From positions 4,058,392 to 4,122,391 of the forward strand of contig RQOL01000616.1 of assembly GCA_013076295.1 (NCBI GenBank): a DNA stretch of 64,000 bases, in the 5' to 3' direction. This document shows positions 36,384-48,300 of this stretch, one piece after another. Under the pieces are notes generated by a model. The model saw only the letters and a list, made by a program, of their open reading frames with translations. It was not told the DNA's origin and made no database searches. Both the position numbers and the translations under genes were made by a program. Numbering within the stretch: position 1 is the first letter of the stretch; each line of letters opens with the position of its first letter. Source of the stretch: Sanderia malayensis. Taxonomy: Eukaryota > Cnidaria > Scyphozoa > Semaeostomeae > Pelagiidae.

Positions 36384-39300
36384 TTACCTTCTTAGAAGTG
36401 CTAGAAATGCTTCGTGGGGAAGTTCAACGTTTCCAATTTTCTTCAGCTTTTTTTTACCTTCCTTTTGTTTCTCTAATAACTTTCGTTTTCTAGTAATGTC
36501 ACCTCCATACTAAAAAAGAAAACGAAAAGACAGTTAAGTTTCTGAAAATTTATAGCTAGCAAAACAAGATTGAGATTCAAGACATTAATTTTGACTAACC
36601 AAGAGCCAGTTTTGCTATATACAAAGGGAATTAACGGCATTAGAAATTAGAAACTTACACATTTTGCTGTTACGTCTTTTCGAAATGGTCTTACTCTGAA
36701 AACAAAAAATAGAATTCACATGAACACAACATAAACAAATTTAATCCTCTATGAAACAGTTTAAATGAAGAGAAAACAATATAACAAACACATACGTCTC
36801 TCTGGCTATAATCTTGCCGCGAACAGTAGCCTGGATTACTACTTCATATAATTGCCTAAAAAATAAAAAATTTTCAAAACCTAGCAATATGGTCAGACCA
36901 GATAGATAGATGATGAACTTAAGAGTGAAACCCCTGGTGATGTTAATTATCCAATTTCAAACAAAATTTCATTCCATAGATTACTTCCCTCTTATTGATA
37001 TTGACTAATCAACCCTTTTTAATTGAGAAAGTAGTTAAAGACAAATAATAAAAAAATAAGAAAGAAATAAGAGAGAAATAAGCCTAATGGCATAAATAAC
37101 TGTAAAGCAACGTAGAGCAATGATAGTTTGATACAATAAGCAAATACCTTGGAATTGTTTCTTTTAGTTTCTGACATATTGCTTTTCCTGCCGATTTGAT
37201 TTGTGTATCATGCACTATGTTAGACAAAGCGTCTACAGAATTACCGTTGAGCAAGACCTCCATCTGTGAAAATCAAACAACTCAACACTTAATAAGCTAT
37301 AATAAACAAAAGCAGATAAGGTCCATCATTAAGAAATCTTGAGGTACTTAGACAAGGTATTGTTATTCTCTAGCGCAATACCTGTCAGTCTAATCACATG
37401 CTGCATCAGTAAAGAAGCATATAGCATTAAAAAGAACTACCTTTGATAGCTTTGCTTCTTGGTAGCCATACTCTTCATAGTCAAAGCTATGGCAAACAAA
37501 ACAAAAGACTTCAATACCATAAAGTTAAGTCATTGTCAGATATTAAAGCATTTCATACCATCATGCAACTCTTGCAAGCATAATAGTGCGCATGTGTAAA
37601 CTAAATGCATTACTGTACAAGGAAACCTTACCTTGCGTACCCGGATGATACTGACTTGAGTTGGTCGAAAAAATCAACAACAATTTCACTTAAAGGCAGT
37701 TCATATTTCAACATGATCCTCGTTTCATCTAAATACGTCACTTGAGATTGCTTACCACGCCTGCTCTAAGTAAAAAACATCCTTATATAAATGAATATGA
37801 ATACATCTTGTGCTGCAGTACTACTAATCCATATACTGCAATCGTATTGTCAATTTCCAGCTACCTCACAAAGCGAAAGTATCTTCCCCATGTACTCCTC
37901 GGGAAATATTATTGTGCCAAGCACCAGAGGCTCCAAATATGTTTCTGCTTTGACTGGGTCAGGAAACTAAAAAAGAAACAAGAACAAACGATAATATAGT
38001 GATTGCTAGGAATCCAACCAATGAATATTACAGCCATAAAATTGCAAGAAAAATGAAGATATATATTTCGTCACCAAAATCAAGACCTACATCTGATGGG
38101 GTAAAAATCTCTATCTGTCTTTGTTGTTTTCCTTTTAAAATCGCTAAAAGAAAAAACGGCGTAACATAAATACAGTGGGACCTCCATACAACAGACATCT
38201 CCATACACTAGACACAGCAGACAAAACACTGATGACAATAGTGCCGTTATATGGAGGCTCGAATGCAGATGACTCGCCGACTTTTTTATCAGTAGATGAT
38301 GAATTGCAATGAACAACAGACCTTTGTAAGGCACGTTTGGTGTTGTAACTATCACTGGTATACCGTATTCCTAAAGACAGACATTAGCGAGTCTCATAAA
38401 TCTCGTAAAACGCATAAGAAGTAGATTAATCATATTATAATTGCTGAAGAAAAGATGAAATTTCAGTTGGAGCTTGTTTTAGCAATAAAGTGTGCAAACG
38501 AGGCTATCTACATACAGCTCACTGCACGTATGATGCCCTTATGATGGCACGCTGCTCACACATAGCTATAGATAGAATTTCTTTTATTTCCAATGCAAGC
38601 ATTGTTTTGACTTCCGTTTCTGGTCATTATGAAAACATTTTGACCGAAAAAGAGAATGCAGACTATGGTACCTGCTCTAATCTTTGCCTGAAAACGTCCA
38701 TATGTAGAAGACCAAGAAAACCGATTCTCCAACCCTGCCCAAGCGCAATACTGTGAAATATAAACAATATTATACAATTAATTTAATCACTATCCATTCC
38801 TACATATAGTGAAAAACCGAACAGAGTTAATAAACAAAATATCACAATTTAAGCATTTAATTGAAAGAAAAGCAGTTTTCTTCTTTTTATGAGGTTGAGT
38901 AGAAGTTAAGGATTACTTCAATAACAGTCTTTACAAAAGCAAAGTTAAATAGAGTTTATGCTTATATGACTCGTGCAATTGTTCCCAGAATATAAAAGCG
39001 CTTGAGCATAAATTTTTTATGAGTCAAAAGTGATTCATATCTACAAATTATAACTACAGTGGAATCCCGCTATAACGAACCCCGTTTATAACGAACTTCC
39101 CGCTATTACGAACTAAAACTCCGGTCCCTTGGATTCTGGGAAGTAGTTCTTCATAAGAAAATGTCCCTTCTGTATAACGAACTCCCGCTATTACGAACTA
39201 TTTTCTCGGTCCCTACAGAGTTCGTAATAGCGGGATTCCACTGTATTGCAATATTTTCTAATGATAAGCATCGAGAGGATTTGGGAGGAGAAATATCGTA

Positions 39301-42062
39301 AATAGCATTACTCGTCGGTAATTTAAGAAGATGCGAAGTGGGTAAGACGCATTTGCCCACAAGTGAGTAAAGCCAGTTGTGCGAGGAAATGGGAAATGTT
39401 GTTGACAGTGTATAATCCTCTTGCGTGTGAAACAAAAATACCTGTTATCGGGATGAATGGTAACGCTCGAATCATTCAGCGTCAGTTTGTTAATAGCAAT
39501 TCTCAGGCTCGAATAAGATGCCTGATCAGTGGGATATATTCCAGCAAAGACCTGAAACAAATACAAACGTAATAAGCAAAAATCACTTTCGCGTAAGGAA
39601 CTGAATAACACATACTGTCGTCAGTATCATATCCAAGTAGTAAGAAGAATATTGCATATATACCATGGGTTTTGGTCGTCGAAAACCAGGGAAAGGAGTG
39701 ACTGGTTTTTCTAACTGGAAGAATGTGTCTCCAATTAGAGCATCGTTTGTTTTTCGCATACCAGTAACAACATATCCGACCTGACCAGCATATCTGAAAG
39801 ATACATTGCATAATACAACAAAGAAACCTCAGATGAATATCACTCTAATGGGTCGGACAAAAGCATTGCTCTCCATCCTCGCCCTTGGTCAGGGATAAGG
39901 GATTATAGTCTCAATTAACTGGCATCCCTAAAGTATACTGTGGTTGCTGTGGTTTGAAAAAAAATCTCTCATGATAAACCTATCCTAAGTATCAGTTTTG
40001 CGGCTGCCAAGCTCTAAGCAGCATAGATGCAGATTTCATTTTATTGCATTACACATATCATATGACACCGGGGTTTGGAAAAGATATATGATAGAAAAAA
40101 CAACTTTACAATAGCATGGCTTCTTACAATTCACTTGTTGGTAGTTCCGATGGGCTTAAAACTCCAATGTCCATAACTTCATAAGATTCTTTTGTTGCAT
40201 CAGAGTGGATTCTATCACCTAAAACAGAACACAAAAGTAATTAAAATTATAAATAGCCTCTACAAGTCCTTTATGGTTAATATTTAAAAGAACAAACCTT
40301 TTTTCAAAAATCCATCGATAACAGCAACCAAACAGATCACCCCTTTATACTGATCGAACCACGAATCAATCAATAATATTTTCAATGGAGAGCTCCGACA
40401 TCCAGTGGGTCTTAAAAAAAGATGGTTATTAATAATTCTCCTTCTACAAAAGATGTTTTCATACAAATACTCCTACTGAAATACCTAACTTGATATAAAA
40501 TGCACCTCGACTTGCTATAAAAAGTTCAGCAGATTAAAAAGTATCTCACCTCGGCACTTTGTTACAAACTGTCTCTAACAATACTTTGATGCCTGCACCA
40601 GTCTTAGCAGATACCTAAAGATTAAAGTCAGAAGAATTATATGAGAACATGTTCAAGCAAAACATACCAGTGTTGTTGTATTTGCCACAGCATGCCCTTA
40701 CCCTCAGTATGTCATCTTGATCAAAGCCAAACACGTTTTCCATTTGCCTTGAAACATTTTCAGGATCAGCTGTTTTAAGATCAATCTAGAAGGCAACACA
40801 ACAGAAGATAATTATCACACAAAAAGAGCAGCACAATCAATACTATGATGAAGAATCTATACCTGCAGAAAAATACCATTGAAATTAATCTACCATGTCT
40901 TACTTTATTCATTACAGGGATAACTGTCAAATTAGCATTTGTAGCAAGATAATAGTTAGCAACTGTCTGTGCCTGGACACCCTGTGCAGCATCAACAACC
41001 AATAACACTCCTTGACAAGCAGCTAATGACCTTGAAACCTCGTAACTAAAATCCACATGACCCTTGAAGAGATAAAAGGAACAGATGCTTATTCGTGGAT
41101 GAGTTACAGATGCTGAGAAAACATGTATGAAAGCATGATAGAATGTAAATCCACTCACTGGTGTGTCTATAAGATTTAACAAATATTTCTGTCTACCATA
41201 AGTGTGAATCATTGATGCAGTCTGCAGTGAGAATGAGCTTAGTTTGAGTTCAAAGCACTATAAATCATAATGTCAAGCACCTTGAGGCTTGAAAGTCAAG
41301 CACCTTGAGGCTCAAACAAAAACTTAAGGACTTCCAGGACTTGTCCTTAAGGAGCTACAAGGCTTACAATGGGAGAGATTAAAAGCTTCAACACAATGAG
41401 TTACGGGGGTCTAACTCAAAAAGCTGCAGGGCTAAAAGCCAATTGGATATGCAGATTAAATCACCTGTGCTTTAACTGTTATTCCTCGTTCACGTTCCAC
41501 TTGAAGTTTATCAAGCACTTGCTTGTTTGCAGAGTTGCGCATTATAGTTCCTGAAAAAAGCATTATTTTGGCATATTATGGCATATAAACATATTACGAT
41601 TCCAATGACTCTAAACTATGAGACATCAAAAGGTTAATTTAAGACAAGAAGTTTTGCCCACCCGTGTGTTCTAACAGTCTATCAGCCAATGTACTTTTGC
41701 CATGGTCAACATGAGCAATGATGCTGAAGTTTCTGATCAGGTCTTGGTGAAAGTCTTGCAAATCAATCCTTTTCTGGGGACTCTGAGTTAAAAATATTAA
41801 TGACAATTTAAACATGAATACAGAGTGCTATGAATGTGCAAATTGCATATAACGGGCAGTGCTATGAAGATTGTGATTATGAAGCCGGGAGCAGCCCCCA
41901 ACAATATTCAAGATAAAAGTTATAATTTATATACTTAACCTTTTCTTCGCCAGATGTTTCCCATGATGATAAAATCCTTGCATCTCTGGAGAATCTTTGC
42001 ACATGCTTTCGAAATAGATGACAGCAAGAAGCCTCCACAAAAATCAACCGCCTTTGAAGCAT
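36384..42062 (-). CDS. GUF1: Mitochondrial translation elongation factor 4 (GUF1/LepA GTPase)
   Basis: A GTPase of the mitochondrial inner membrane/matrix thought to back-translocate stalled ribosomes. Exons (minus): 42062-41940, 41782-41662, 41550-41465, 41221-41159, 41062-40904, 40785-40702, 40614-40550, 40410-40298, 40218-40128, 39793-39664, 39551-39442, 38750-38672, 38370-38322, 38143-38091, 37966-37865, 37765-37632, 37486-37441, 37263-37148, 36855-36796, 36695-36659, 36509-36384; 648 aa. GTPase motifs are intact: G1 AHVDHGKST, switch I RGIT, G3 DTPGHVDF, and G4 NKID split between exons 5 and 6. Then come the LepA signatures [17 protein letters not shown] and [13 protein letters not shown], and a C-terminal domain ending with the basic [20 protein letters not shown]. 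The N-terminus is Arg-rich with no acidic cluster, fitting a mitochondrial presequence. The length matches animal GUF1. It shares its upstream region with hexosaminidase D. Confidence 0.96.
39057..39243. mobile_element. Pogo/Tigger-like MITE in a GUF1 intron
   Basis: Ends CAGTGGAATCCCGCTATAAC(GAAC) and its inverse at 39220-39243 differ at one position in 24. TA flanks both sides (39055-39056 and 39244-39245). The element is 187 bp and lies in the intron between GUF1 exons 11 and 12. A similar half-end (CAGTGGGACCTCCATACAAC) lies at about 38173 in another GUF1 intron. Confidence 0.85.
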
Positions 42063-42318
42063 AGTAGCTTTCAAAGCTTACAGAACTAAAAATAACATGA
42101 AACTTTTGGTTCCTTGAAACAAGTTTCAAATTGTAAAAATATAAAAATTCTTGCTGCAGCATCCATCAATCATAGACCCTCCCCCTCGTGTTCGAGCACG
42201 AGCATAAGTCGCCTCGTTTCAAAAATTCAAAACGAGGTAAACCCCCGCCAGTTTCTTGATTTCCCACCAAGGCAAACTTTGTGAACTTTTTACTTTTCAA
42301 ATCTTTGTTGACTTCGAG
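42063..42318. promoter_or_regulatory. Shared (bidirectional) promoter interval of GUF1 and hexosaminidase D
   Basis: Only 256 bases separate the divergent start codons of GUF1 (42062, minus) and HEXD (42319, plus). The stretch includes a GC-richer patch (42176-42250) with an inverted GTTCGAGCACGAG-like motif and two CCTCGTTT/AAACGAGG halves that form an inverted pair (42212-42219 and 42230-42237). No TATA box is obvious. The bidirectional role is inferred from spacing alone. Confidence 0.5.
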
Positions 42319-44028
42319 ATGGTAGCAGCATATTTCAGGGACATGCAACGAATCACAAAGCCTTCCATAATATTTAAAGTTTTACTCGCATTATGCATCG
42401 GTCTGTTTATTCTTCATATTTGTAATATTGAAAATATGAACAAGAAATTAATTTTACTGTCAAGAAACCTCACTAGAGCAAACGCGGAATTAGATTTTTG
42501 CAAGACACGGAGAAAGATAAATTCACCTCGCAAAGCAAATGATTTCTTATTGAAGTTTAATACTTTACAGGACAGTCATCCTAATGCCGATACAGTGTTG
42601 CAATCAAACTTAGGGAGTGATAAGGACTTTCAAAAGCTTGTGCATATTGACCTAAAAGGAGCTCCACCAACCATCAACTACTTGATTGAAGTAACGCCTT
42701 TATTGAAGAAATTAGGAGCCACTGGAATATTGATTGAATATGAAGATATGTTTCCTTATGATGGGATTTTACAAGGGATTTCTTCTCGCAATGCATATAA
42801 ACGAGACGATATAAAGCGTTTACTAAGAACTGCCAGTGAAAACTCTCTCACAATTATTCCTCTACTGCAATCGTTTGGTCATTTAGAATTTGCTTTGAAG
42901 CACAAAACATTTGCACATCTGAGAGAGGTGCCTAAATATTTTGACATGCTTTGTCCACTGAAAAATGGCTCAAAGAGTCTTGTTTATGCAATGATTGATC
43001 AAATTGTTGATTTGCATCCGGGAATCAAGCACTTACACGTCGGAGGAGATGAGGTATTTCATTTGCAACTGTGCGAAACCTGTTTCCTGAGCAGAAAATC
43101 AAAAATTGAACTGTACCTGCATCATATGATTCCTATCTTGCAGTATATCCACCAAAAAACAAACAGCGTGGTGAAACCAATAATATGGGATGATATGTTG
43201 AGAAGGTTTAACAATAAACAGTTGGCCAGAATGTCAAAGCTTACAGATATCATGGTTTGGTCATACATCCCAGACGTCTTTAAGTATGCAGCCTTTCCTG
43301 ACAACATGTGGAAGAAATATGCTTTAGTTTTTGATAAAATATGGATAGCAGGTTCATTCAAAGGTGGCCATCTTCCAAATGTGAATGTTCCACCTGTGCA
43401 AATGCACATTGACAACACAATTTCCTGGATGAAAGTTGCATCTTCTTTGCCAGAAACATTAAAGGTTTTTGGAATGGCATTGGCAGGTTGGTCTAGATTC
43501 GATCACCTTGCAACGTTGTGTGAATTGTTTCCAGCAGCACTGCCAAGTTTAGCTGTATGTCTGGAAATCCTTAACAAAGGACTGTATGACAAATATGTTC
43601 TAGCAAGAGTCTCTGACAGACTTGGACTAGAAAATGGTATTCAATTCAAGAAAGGACACTTTTCAAACTACATTGTAGAATCAGGAGGTTTTCCAGGATC
43701 AAATATCTACTCATTAGTATTGGAATTTGAAAATCACATTTCATGGTATGAGAACATAAGAATCAGGTTAGACAGTTGGGGAAACAGGAGACAATATCAG
43801 AATAATGCTTCTAGTTTTGCTCAAATTGAAGGAGTTAAAGAATCATTGGAGCAGTTTACTCAGAGCTTGAATATCTTCAGTAAAAAAGCAACAAATGATC
43901 TACAAAAAGTATACTTTGAAAAGGATGTTGATGAATGGATGGAAGACAAAGTATATACATTAGCTGACAATGTTAACAAACTAGCAATAAGAACACAATC
44001 TATCTTGGAACAAAGAAAGTATAATTAA
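42319..44028 (+). CDS. HEXD: Hexosaminidase D-like GH20 glycosidase, intronless
   Basis: Predicted beta-N-acetylhexosaminidase of glycoside hydrolase family 20, hydrolysing terminal GalNAc/GlcNAc. A single exon encodes 569 aa from the ATG at 42319; the frame is open further upstream but has no ATG. A hydrophobic segment at about 17-35 (IIFKVLLALCIGLFILHIC) suggests a type II membrane anchor, unlike the soluble human HEXD. The catalytic barrel begins near VHIDLKGAPP. GILIEYEDMFPYDG and PLLQSFGHLEF follow, then the HVGGDEV motif with the GH20 catalytic Asp244-Glu245 pair, and WDDML. The C-terminal 150 residues are helical and less conserved. It is the only long single-exon gene among intron-rich neighbours, so a retrocopy origin is possible, though the position next to GUF1 looks stable. 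Confidence 0.9.
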   Translation: MVAAYFRDMQRITKPSIIFKVLLALCIGLFILHICNIENMNKKLILLSRNLTRANAELDFCKTRRKINSPRKANDFLLKFNTLQDSHPNADTVLQSNLGSDKDFQKLVHIDLKGAPPTINYLIEVTPLLKKLGATGILIEYEDMFPYDGILQGISSRNAYKRDDIKRLLRTASENSLTIIPLLQSFGHLEFALKHKTFAHLREVPKYFDMLCPLKNGSKSLVYAMIDQIVDLHPGIKHLHVGGDEVFHLQLCETCFLSRKSKIELYLHHMIPILQYIHQKTNSVVKPIIWDDMLRRFNNKQLARMSKLTDIMVWSYIPDVFKYAAFPDNMWKKYALVFDKIWIAGSFKGGHLPNVNVPPVQMHIDNTISWMKVASSLPETLKVFGMALAGWSRFDHLATLCELFPAALPSLAVCLEILNKGLYDKYVLARVSDRLGLENGIQFKKGHFSNYIVESGGFPGSNIYSLVLEFENHISWYENIRIRLDSWGNRRQYQNNASSFAQIEGVKESLEQFTQSLNIFSKKATNDLQKVYFEKDVDEWMEDKVYTLADNVNKLAIRTQSILEQRKYN

Positions 44029-44180
44029 AGTAGAAAACTTTCAAGTGTTGGGTTATGAAAATGTAGTATTTATTTATTTATTTTTGAATCAAATTAATGC
44101 ATGTGAAGAAACGATGTTTTGGATTTTTCTCTTCTGAATTGTTGCAATGCCAGATAAGAACTAGTTGATATAAGGTCTTT

Positions 44181-44696
44181 TTATTTAGCTCGTTTACTAA
44201 AGGATTTCACATCAGAAGCTCTGATTTTAATATTGTTTTTGCCAGTGTCTAGTTTAATAGGTTCATCTTTCCACCATCCTCCGTGGCCAATAGATTTCTT
44301 TTCCGTTTTGGCTTTCTTCTTTTTCGTAAACATTCCCATTTCTTTTTCGAGTTCTTCCTGCTGCTTCTCCCGTTCTCTTCTTATTTTCAAAGCTTTTTGT
44401 AAAATTGGGTATGGAGTTTTTTGTCCCTTCTGCTTCTTAGCCCCAAGAGATTGCATCTTTTGATCGTAAATTTTCTTTCTTTCTCGTTTGCTTAATCCTG
44501 TAATGCCGAATTCTTTAACATCATCAAAAATCGATGCAAAATCCTCTTTCTTATCCTCCATTTTATTATCCTTCAATTTTCTTTTTCGCCCAGGTCTTTG
44601 AGACCTGTTCTTCCCAGGCTCTGTAAACTCAACAACTTCAACAGGTTTTCTAGTAGGCCTCTTAGGCCTATCATCACAACTCTTTGATTCTTGCAT
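44181..44696 (-). CDS. C1orf131: C1orf131-like nucleolar protein (DUF4602)
   Basis: A small, very basic protein of 171 aa in a single exon. Its C-terminal half carries the pattern VKEFGITG, then LGAKKQKGQKTPYPILQ, followed by a charged helix (RREREKQQEELEKEMG) and lysine runs. This matches the DUF4602/C1orf131 family, which has been placed in the small-subunit processome during 40S ribosome assembly. The N-terminal 55 residues are Lys/Arg-rich and nuclear-localisation-like. It is convergent with the hexosaminidase D gene, 152 bases apart. The family call rests on remembered motif similarity and should be confirmed by profile search. Confidence 0.65.
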   Translation of the reverse strand: MQESKSCDDRPKRPTRKPVEVVEFTEPGKNRSQRPGRKRKLKDNKMEDKKEDFASIFDDVKEFGITGLSKRERKKIYDQKMQSLGAKKQKGQKTPYPILQKALKIRREREKQQEELEKEMGMFTKKKKAKTEKKSIGHGGWWKDEPIKLDTGKNNIKIRASDVKSFSKRAK

Positions 44697-45352
44697 GGTG
44701 GATGATTTATCGCATGAAATTATTCCTTCTCAAAGCAATTCAGTATATAGTTAAAATTTTTGAGGTGTGAATTATTTATATCCAAGGGATAATGAAGGCT
44801 ATTAGTGACAGACAGCCCAATGAAACAACTGCAATAACGACGAGTTTGTGACAGATTTCCTTCCACGTTTCCACGTGGTCCCCCTATGAATGACTACAAA
44901 TGCACCAGCAGGTGCATAGAAATGTTAATAGAAAGTACCAGGAAAAGAAAGGCTGGTAATCACAATACCTTGGCATTCCAAATAAAAGTATAATGGTATA
45001 TTAACATGATACAGTTTGGTAAACAAATTAATATAATTGCCTACTATAATAAAATTAACTACCACATTACAAAATCCAATGCGCCGCAGTAAAAGCGTTG
45101 CTCGAGGCGTTCGTTCCGTCACGACCCAAGAAGCGTTCGTTCCTCCATTTACCACAAAGTACAATACCATAGAACAAAGCCACATATACGTCGGCGAGTC
45201 ACAAGACTGATACTCGTCAGACTTTAAGGGGGGCGCCGATATGAAATGCCTATATATAGACGGCTTTTAATGAATGAATGTTCATTAGCTCAGTTCAGAA
45301 CATTTAGCGAAAAGTTACCTACGACGAATTATTACATACACTACATGCAAAA
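44697..45352. other. Divergent intergenic region
   Basis: Lies between the starts of the C1orf131-like gene (minus) and the tryptophanase gene (plus). No exon is recognised. It may carry promoters for both genes. A GAAGCGTTCGTTCC-like motif occurs near 45130. Confidence 0.4.
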
Positions 45353-48300
45353 ATGGAAAGCGTTTTTCCTGCAAGTAAAATCAAAGTGGTTGAGCGTATC
45401 AAGACGACCACACGAAAAGAGAGAGAAGTAATACTCGAATCCTGTCATTATAATTTATTTAGCATCAAAGCTGAAGACGTGATGCTGGATTTCTTGACTG
45501 ATTCTGGTACAGGAGCGTTGTCAAATGAACAAATGGCCGTCATGCATTTGGGAGACGAGAGTTATGCTTGCTCAAAGAGTTGGTACAAATTCGAGAGGGC
45601 AGTGTCTGATTTATTTGGCTACAAATACATAATACCAACACACCAGGGAAGAGCGGCAGAAAGAATTTTGTTTAGCTCAGCTTGTAGAAAAGGAAACATT
45701 GTCCCAAATAATACCCACTTCGATACTACAAGAGCCAATATTGAAAAAGTTGGCGCTGTTGCGTGCGATTTGCCAATTCCAGAGTCCAAAAGTCCAGATA
45801 AAATACACCCTTTTAAAGGTATGTTGCGAGCAGACTTATACACGACAGACTTATATCTTATACTATAACCTCAATGTAGCAGCTCTGATGCCCCAGTCTA
45901 GATTTATAGTCAACTCTTTGTAATTCGAATGTTCGGTAAGCCATGTTCGCATTATAGATGTTATGTTTATGAGGATTGTTGGTCTGTTCTATCATGAAAA
46001 ATTAATAATTTCATTCGAGCTAGATAGAGCGCGGGTTCGAATTATACAGAGTTCGTTGCATTACATTTGTCGACCTGTGAATTCTACGAACCAATAACCT
46101 ATGTATGTTTTAGATTATGCCGGTGTGAAATGAACATGGTGTAAAATTGTATTGATAACAATAAATGCTTGCGTAATTTCGCTTGCGATTGTCAATTGAC
46201 ACACCGAGGAACAATTTGAACGACGGACGCTGTGGCACAATACACGACAAAACATGCCATCGTGCATTAAAACATGCCATCTTTCGAAAGAAAACATGAG
46301 TAATTTGAAAATGACCAAATTTCATTTACTAAGATTTATGTCAAGAGTTTACAACGAACAACTTGTTCACAGTTTACCAAGTCACAAAGGATTACCAGTG
46401 GTCTTATAATCAATACTAATCTTAGCAAAAGCTTTCAAAAAATTCCGACAATGCGAGTAAATTGCTTTGAGGTGCCAGCAGAAGCTATTGTTGCAATTAC
46501 ATATTTATGGTTTCACATTCTAGAAGGTGCCCACCCAGGATCTATGTCCCATTGCATCATGCATCATTGATTAGCTGCGCTGCAAGATCATTGCGTGTCA
46601 AGTGATTACAATCATTGTGCAAGGCAGACTTTTGAAATCCAACAAAGGCGCAGTATCTAACGTTATCTTGGATGTATTAATTGCATACGAAAATCCACAA
46701 TATACAACTATGGACGATGAATCTATCGTGTATATTATCAGTCTATCGGCAGACGATGGACCGATAATATTAATTCAATAAAATTGCATTCTCGTTTGAA
46801 TAATCGTTATTAATATCTTTTTGTTGTATCAATTTGCTTTTTGTTGTAGGTAATATGGATATTGCCGCCTTGGAGAGACTGTTACAAGAAAAGGCCGAAA
46901 ATGTGCCAATTGTGATGCTTACTATAACCAATAACAGTTCAGGGGGACAGCCAGTTAGCCTTGACAATATTCGCCGTGTCAGCGCAATTTGCCACCAATA
47001 TGGTATACCTTTATTCTTGGATGCATGTAGGTAAGATTGTTCGTATCAGTTAACAAAACCTGTGACCTTTATTTGTATGCTCATTGTTAAAGCCGACTCC
47101 ACACGGTGCTATTCAATGCGGTATTACTCTAGGTAACATCAGCTTTACTTGGCCCAGATGTTGTCTGCCATCAAGTCAGGGGCGTCGTGGGACCTGAATT
47201 TTAGGGTGGGCCAAGCGCAAAAAATTTCCGAAAAGTGGGTCAAAGGCTGAAAAATTTCCGAAAAAGTAGAAAAATCCCCAAAATTTCCGAAAAATCGAGC
47301 GATTTTGCTTTCACAGGGTGGGCCATGGTCCCCCCCTGCCCCCCCGGCCACGACGCCCCTGCATCAAGTTCCATGTGGTGTATAATCCAGTTCCACATAA
47401 CAATGTCTGTCATCCAGTTCCATATCGTGTATGATCCAGTTCCATATCGTGTATGATCCAGTTCCATATGGTGTATGATCCAAGTTCCATATGGTCCATG
47501 ATCCAGTTCCATATCATGTATGACCCAGTTCCACATCATGTATGATCCAGTTCCATATCGTGCATGATCCAATTGGTCTATCATCCAGTTCCATATTGTC
47601 TATGAACCAGTTCCATTTGGAACAAGCTTTAACTTTGCAAAGTCGCTTTCTTGTGCATTTGATAGCAGTCGTGTCTTTTTGTAGGTTTGCTGAAAATGCT
47701 TGGTTTATAAAACAGCGCGAGAAATCATGCATGCACAAGAGCATCCCAGAAATTGTCCGAGAAATTGCCAGCTTAGCCGATGGTATGACAATGAGTGCCA
47801 AGAAAGATGGTCTGAGTCATATCGGCGGATGGCTTGCGCTTCATGACAAGCTGCTGGCTGAAGAGTGCACTGAGAATCTCATCTTGACCGAAGGTTTCAA
47901 GACGTATGGTGGATTGGCTGGAAGGGATCTTGAAATAATCGCACAAGGATTAAAAGAGGTTGTCACAGAAGATTATTTGTCTCAAAGGATCGGCCAAACG
48001 CAGTACTTTGGCGAATGTCTCACAAATGCGGGTGTGCCAATTATAAAACCAGTTGGTGGACATGCTGTCTACATTGACGCCCAGCAAATTCTACCAGATA
48101 TGCCCCCACTCTCATACCCAGGTACTCAACTAAATATATCCAACAAATAGAGTTGTATTTTCGCAGCTACTAATACATGATACAATACGTAACATTGTTG
48201 AGCAATAACCAATAATGATTATTGTTCAATAAACCATATGATACAGTAAAAACCCGCATACCGTATTTCCTCTAAAGAACGCCGCCCTCTGATAAACGCC

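Noticed and set aside
47240..47584. Minus-strand open frame of 114 codons rich in MELD/YGTG repeats
   Set aside because: It is the translation of the 22-bp minisatellite plus a MITE.
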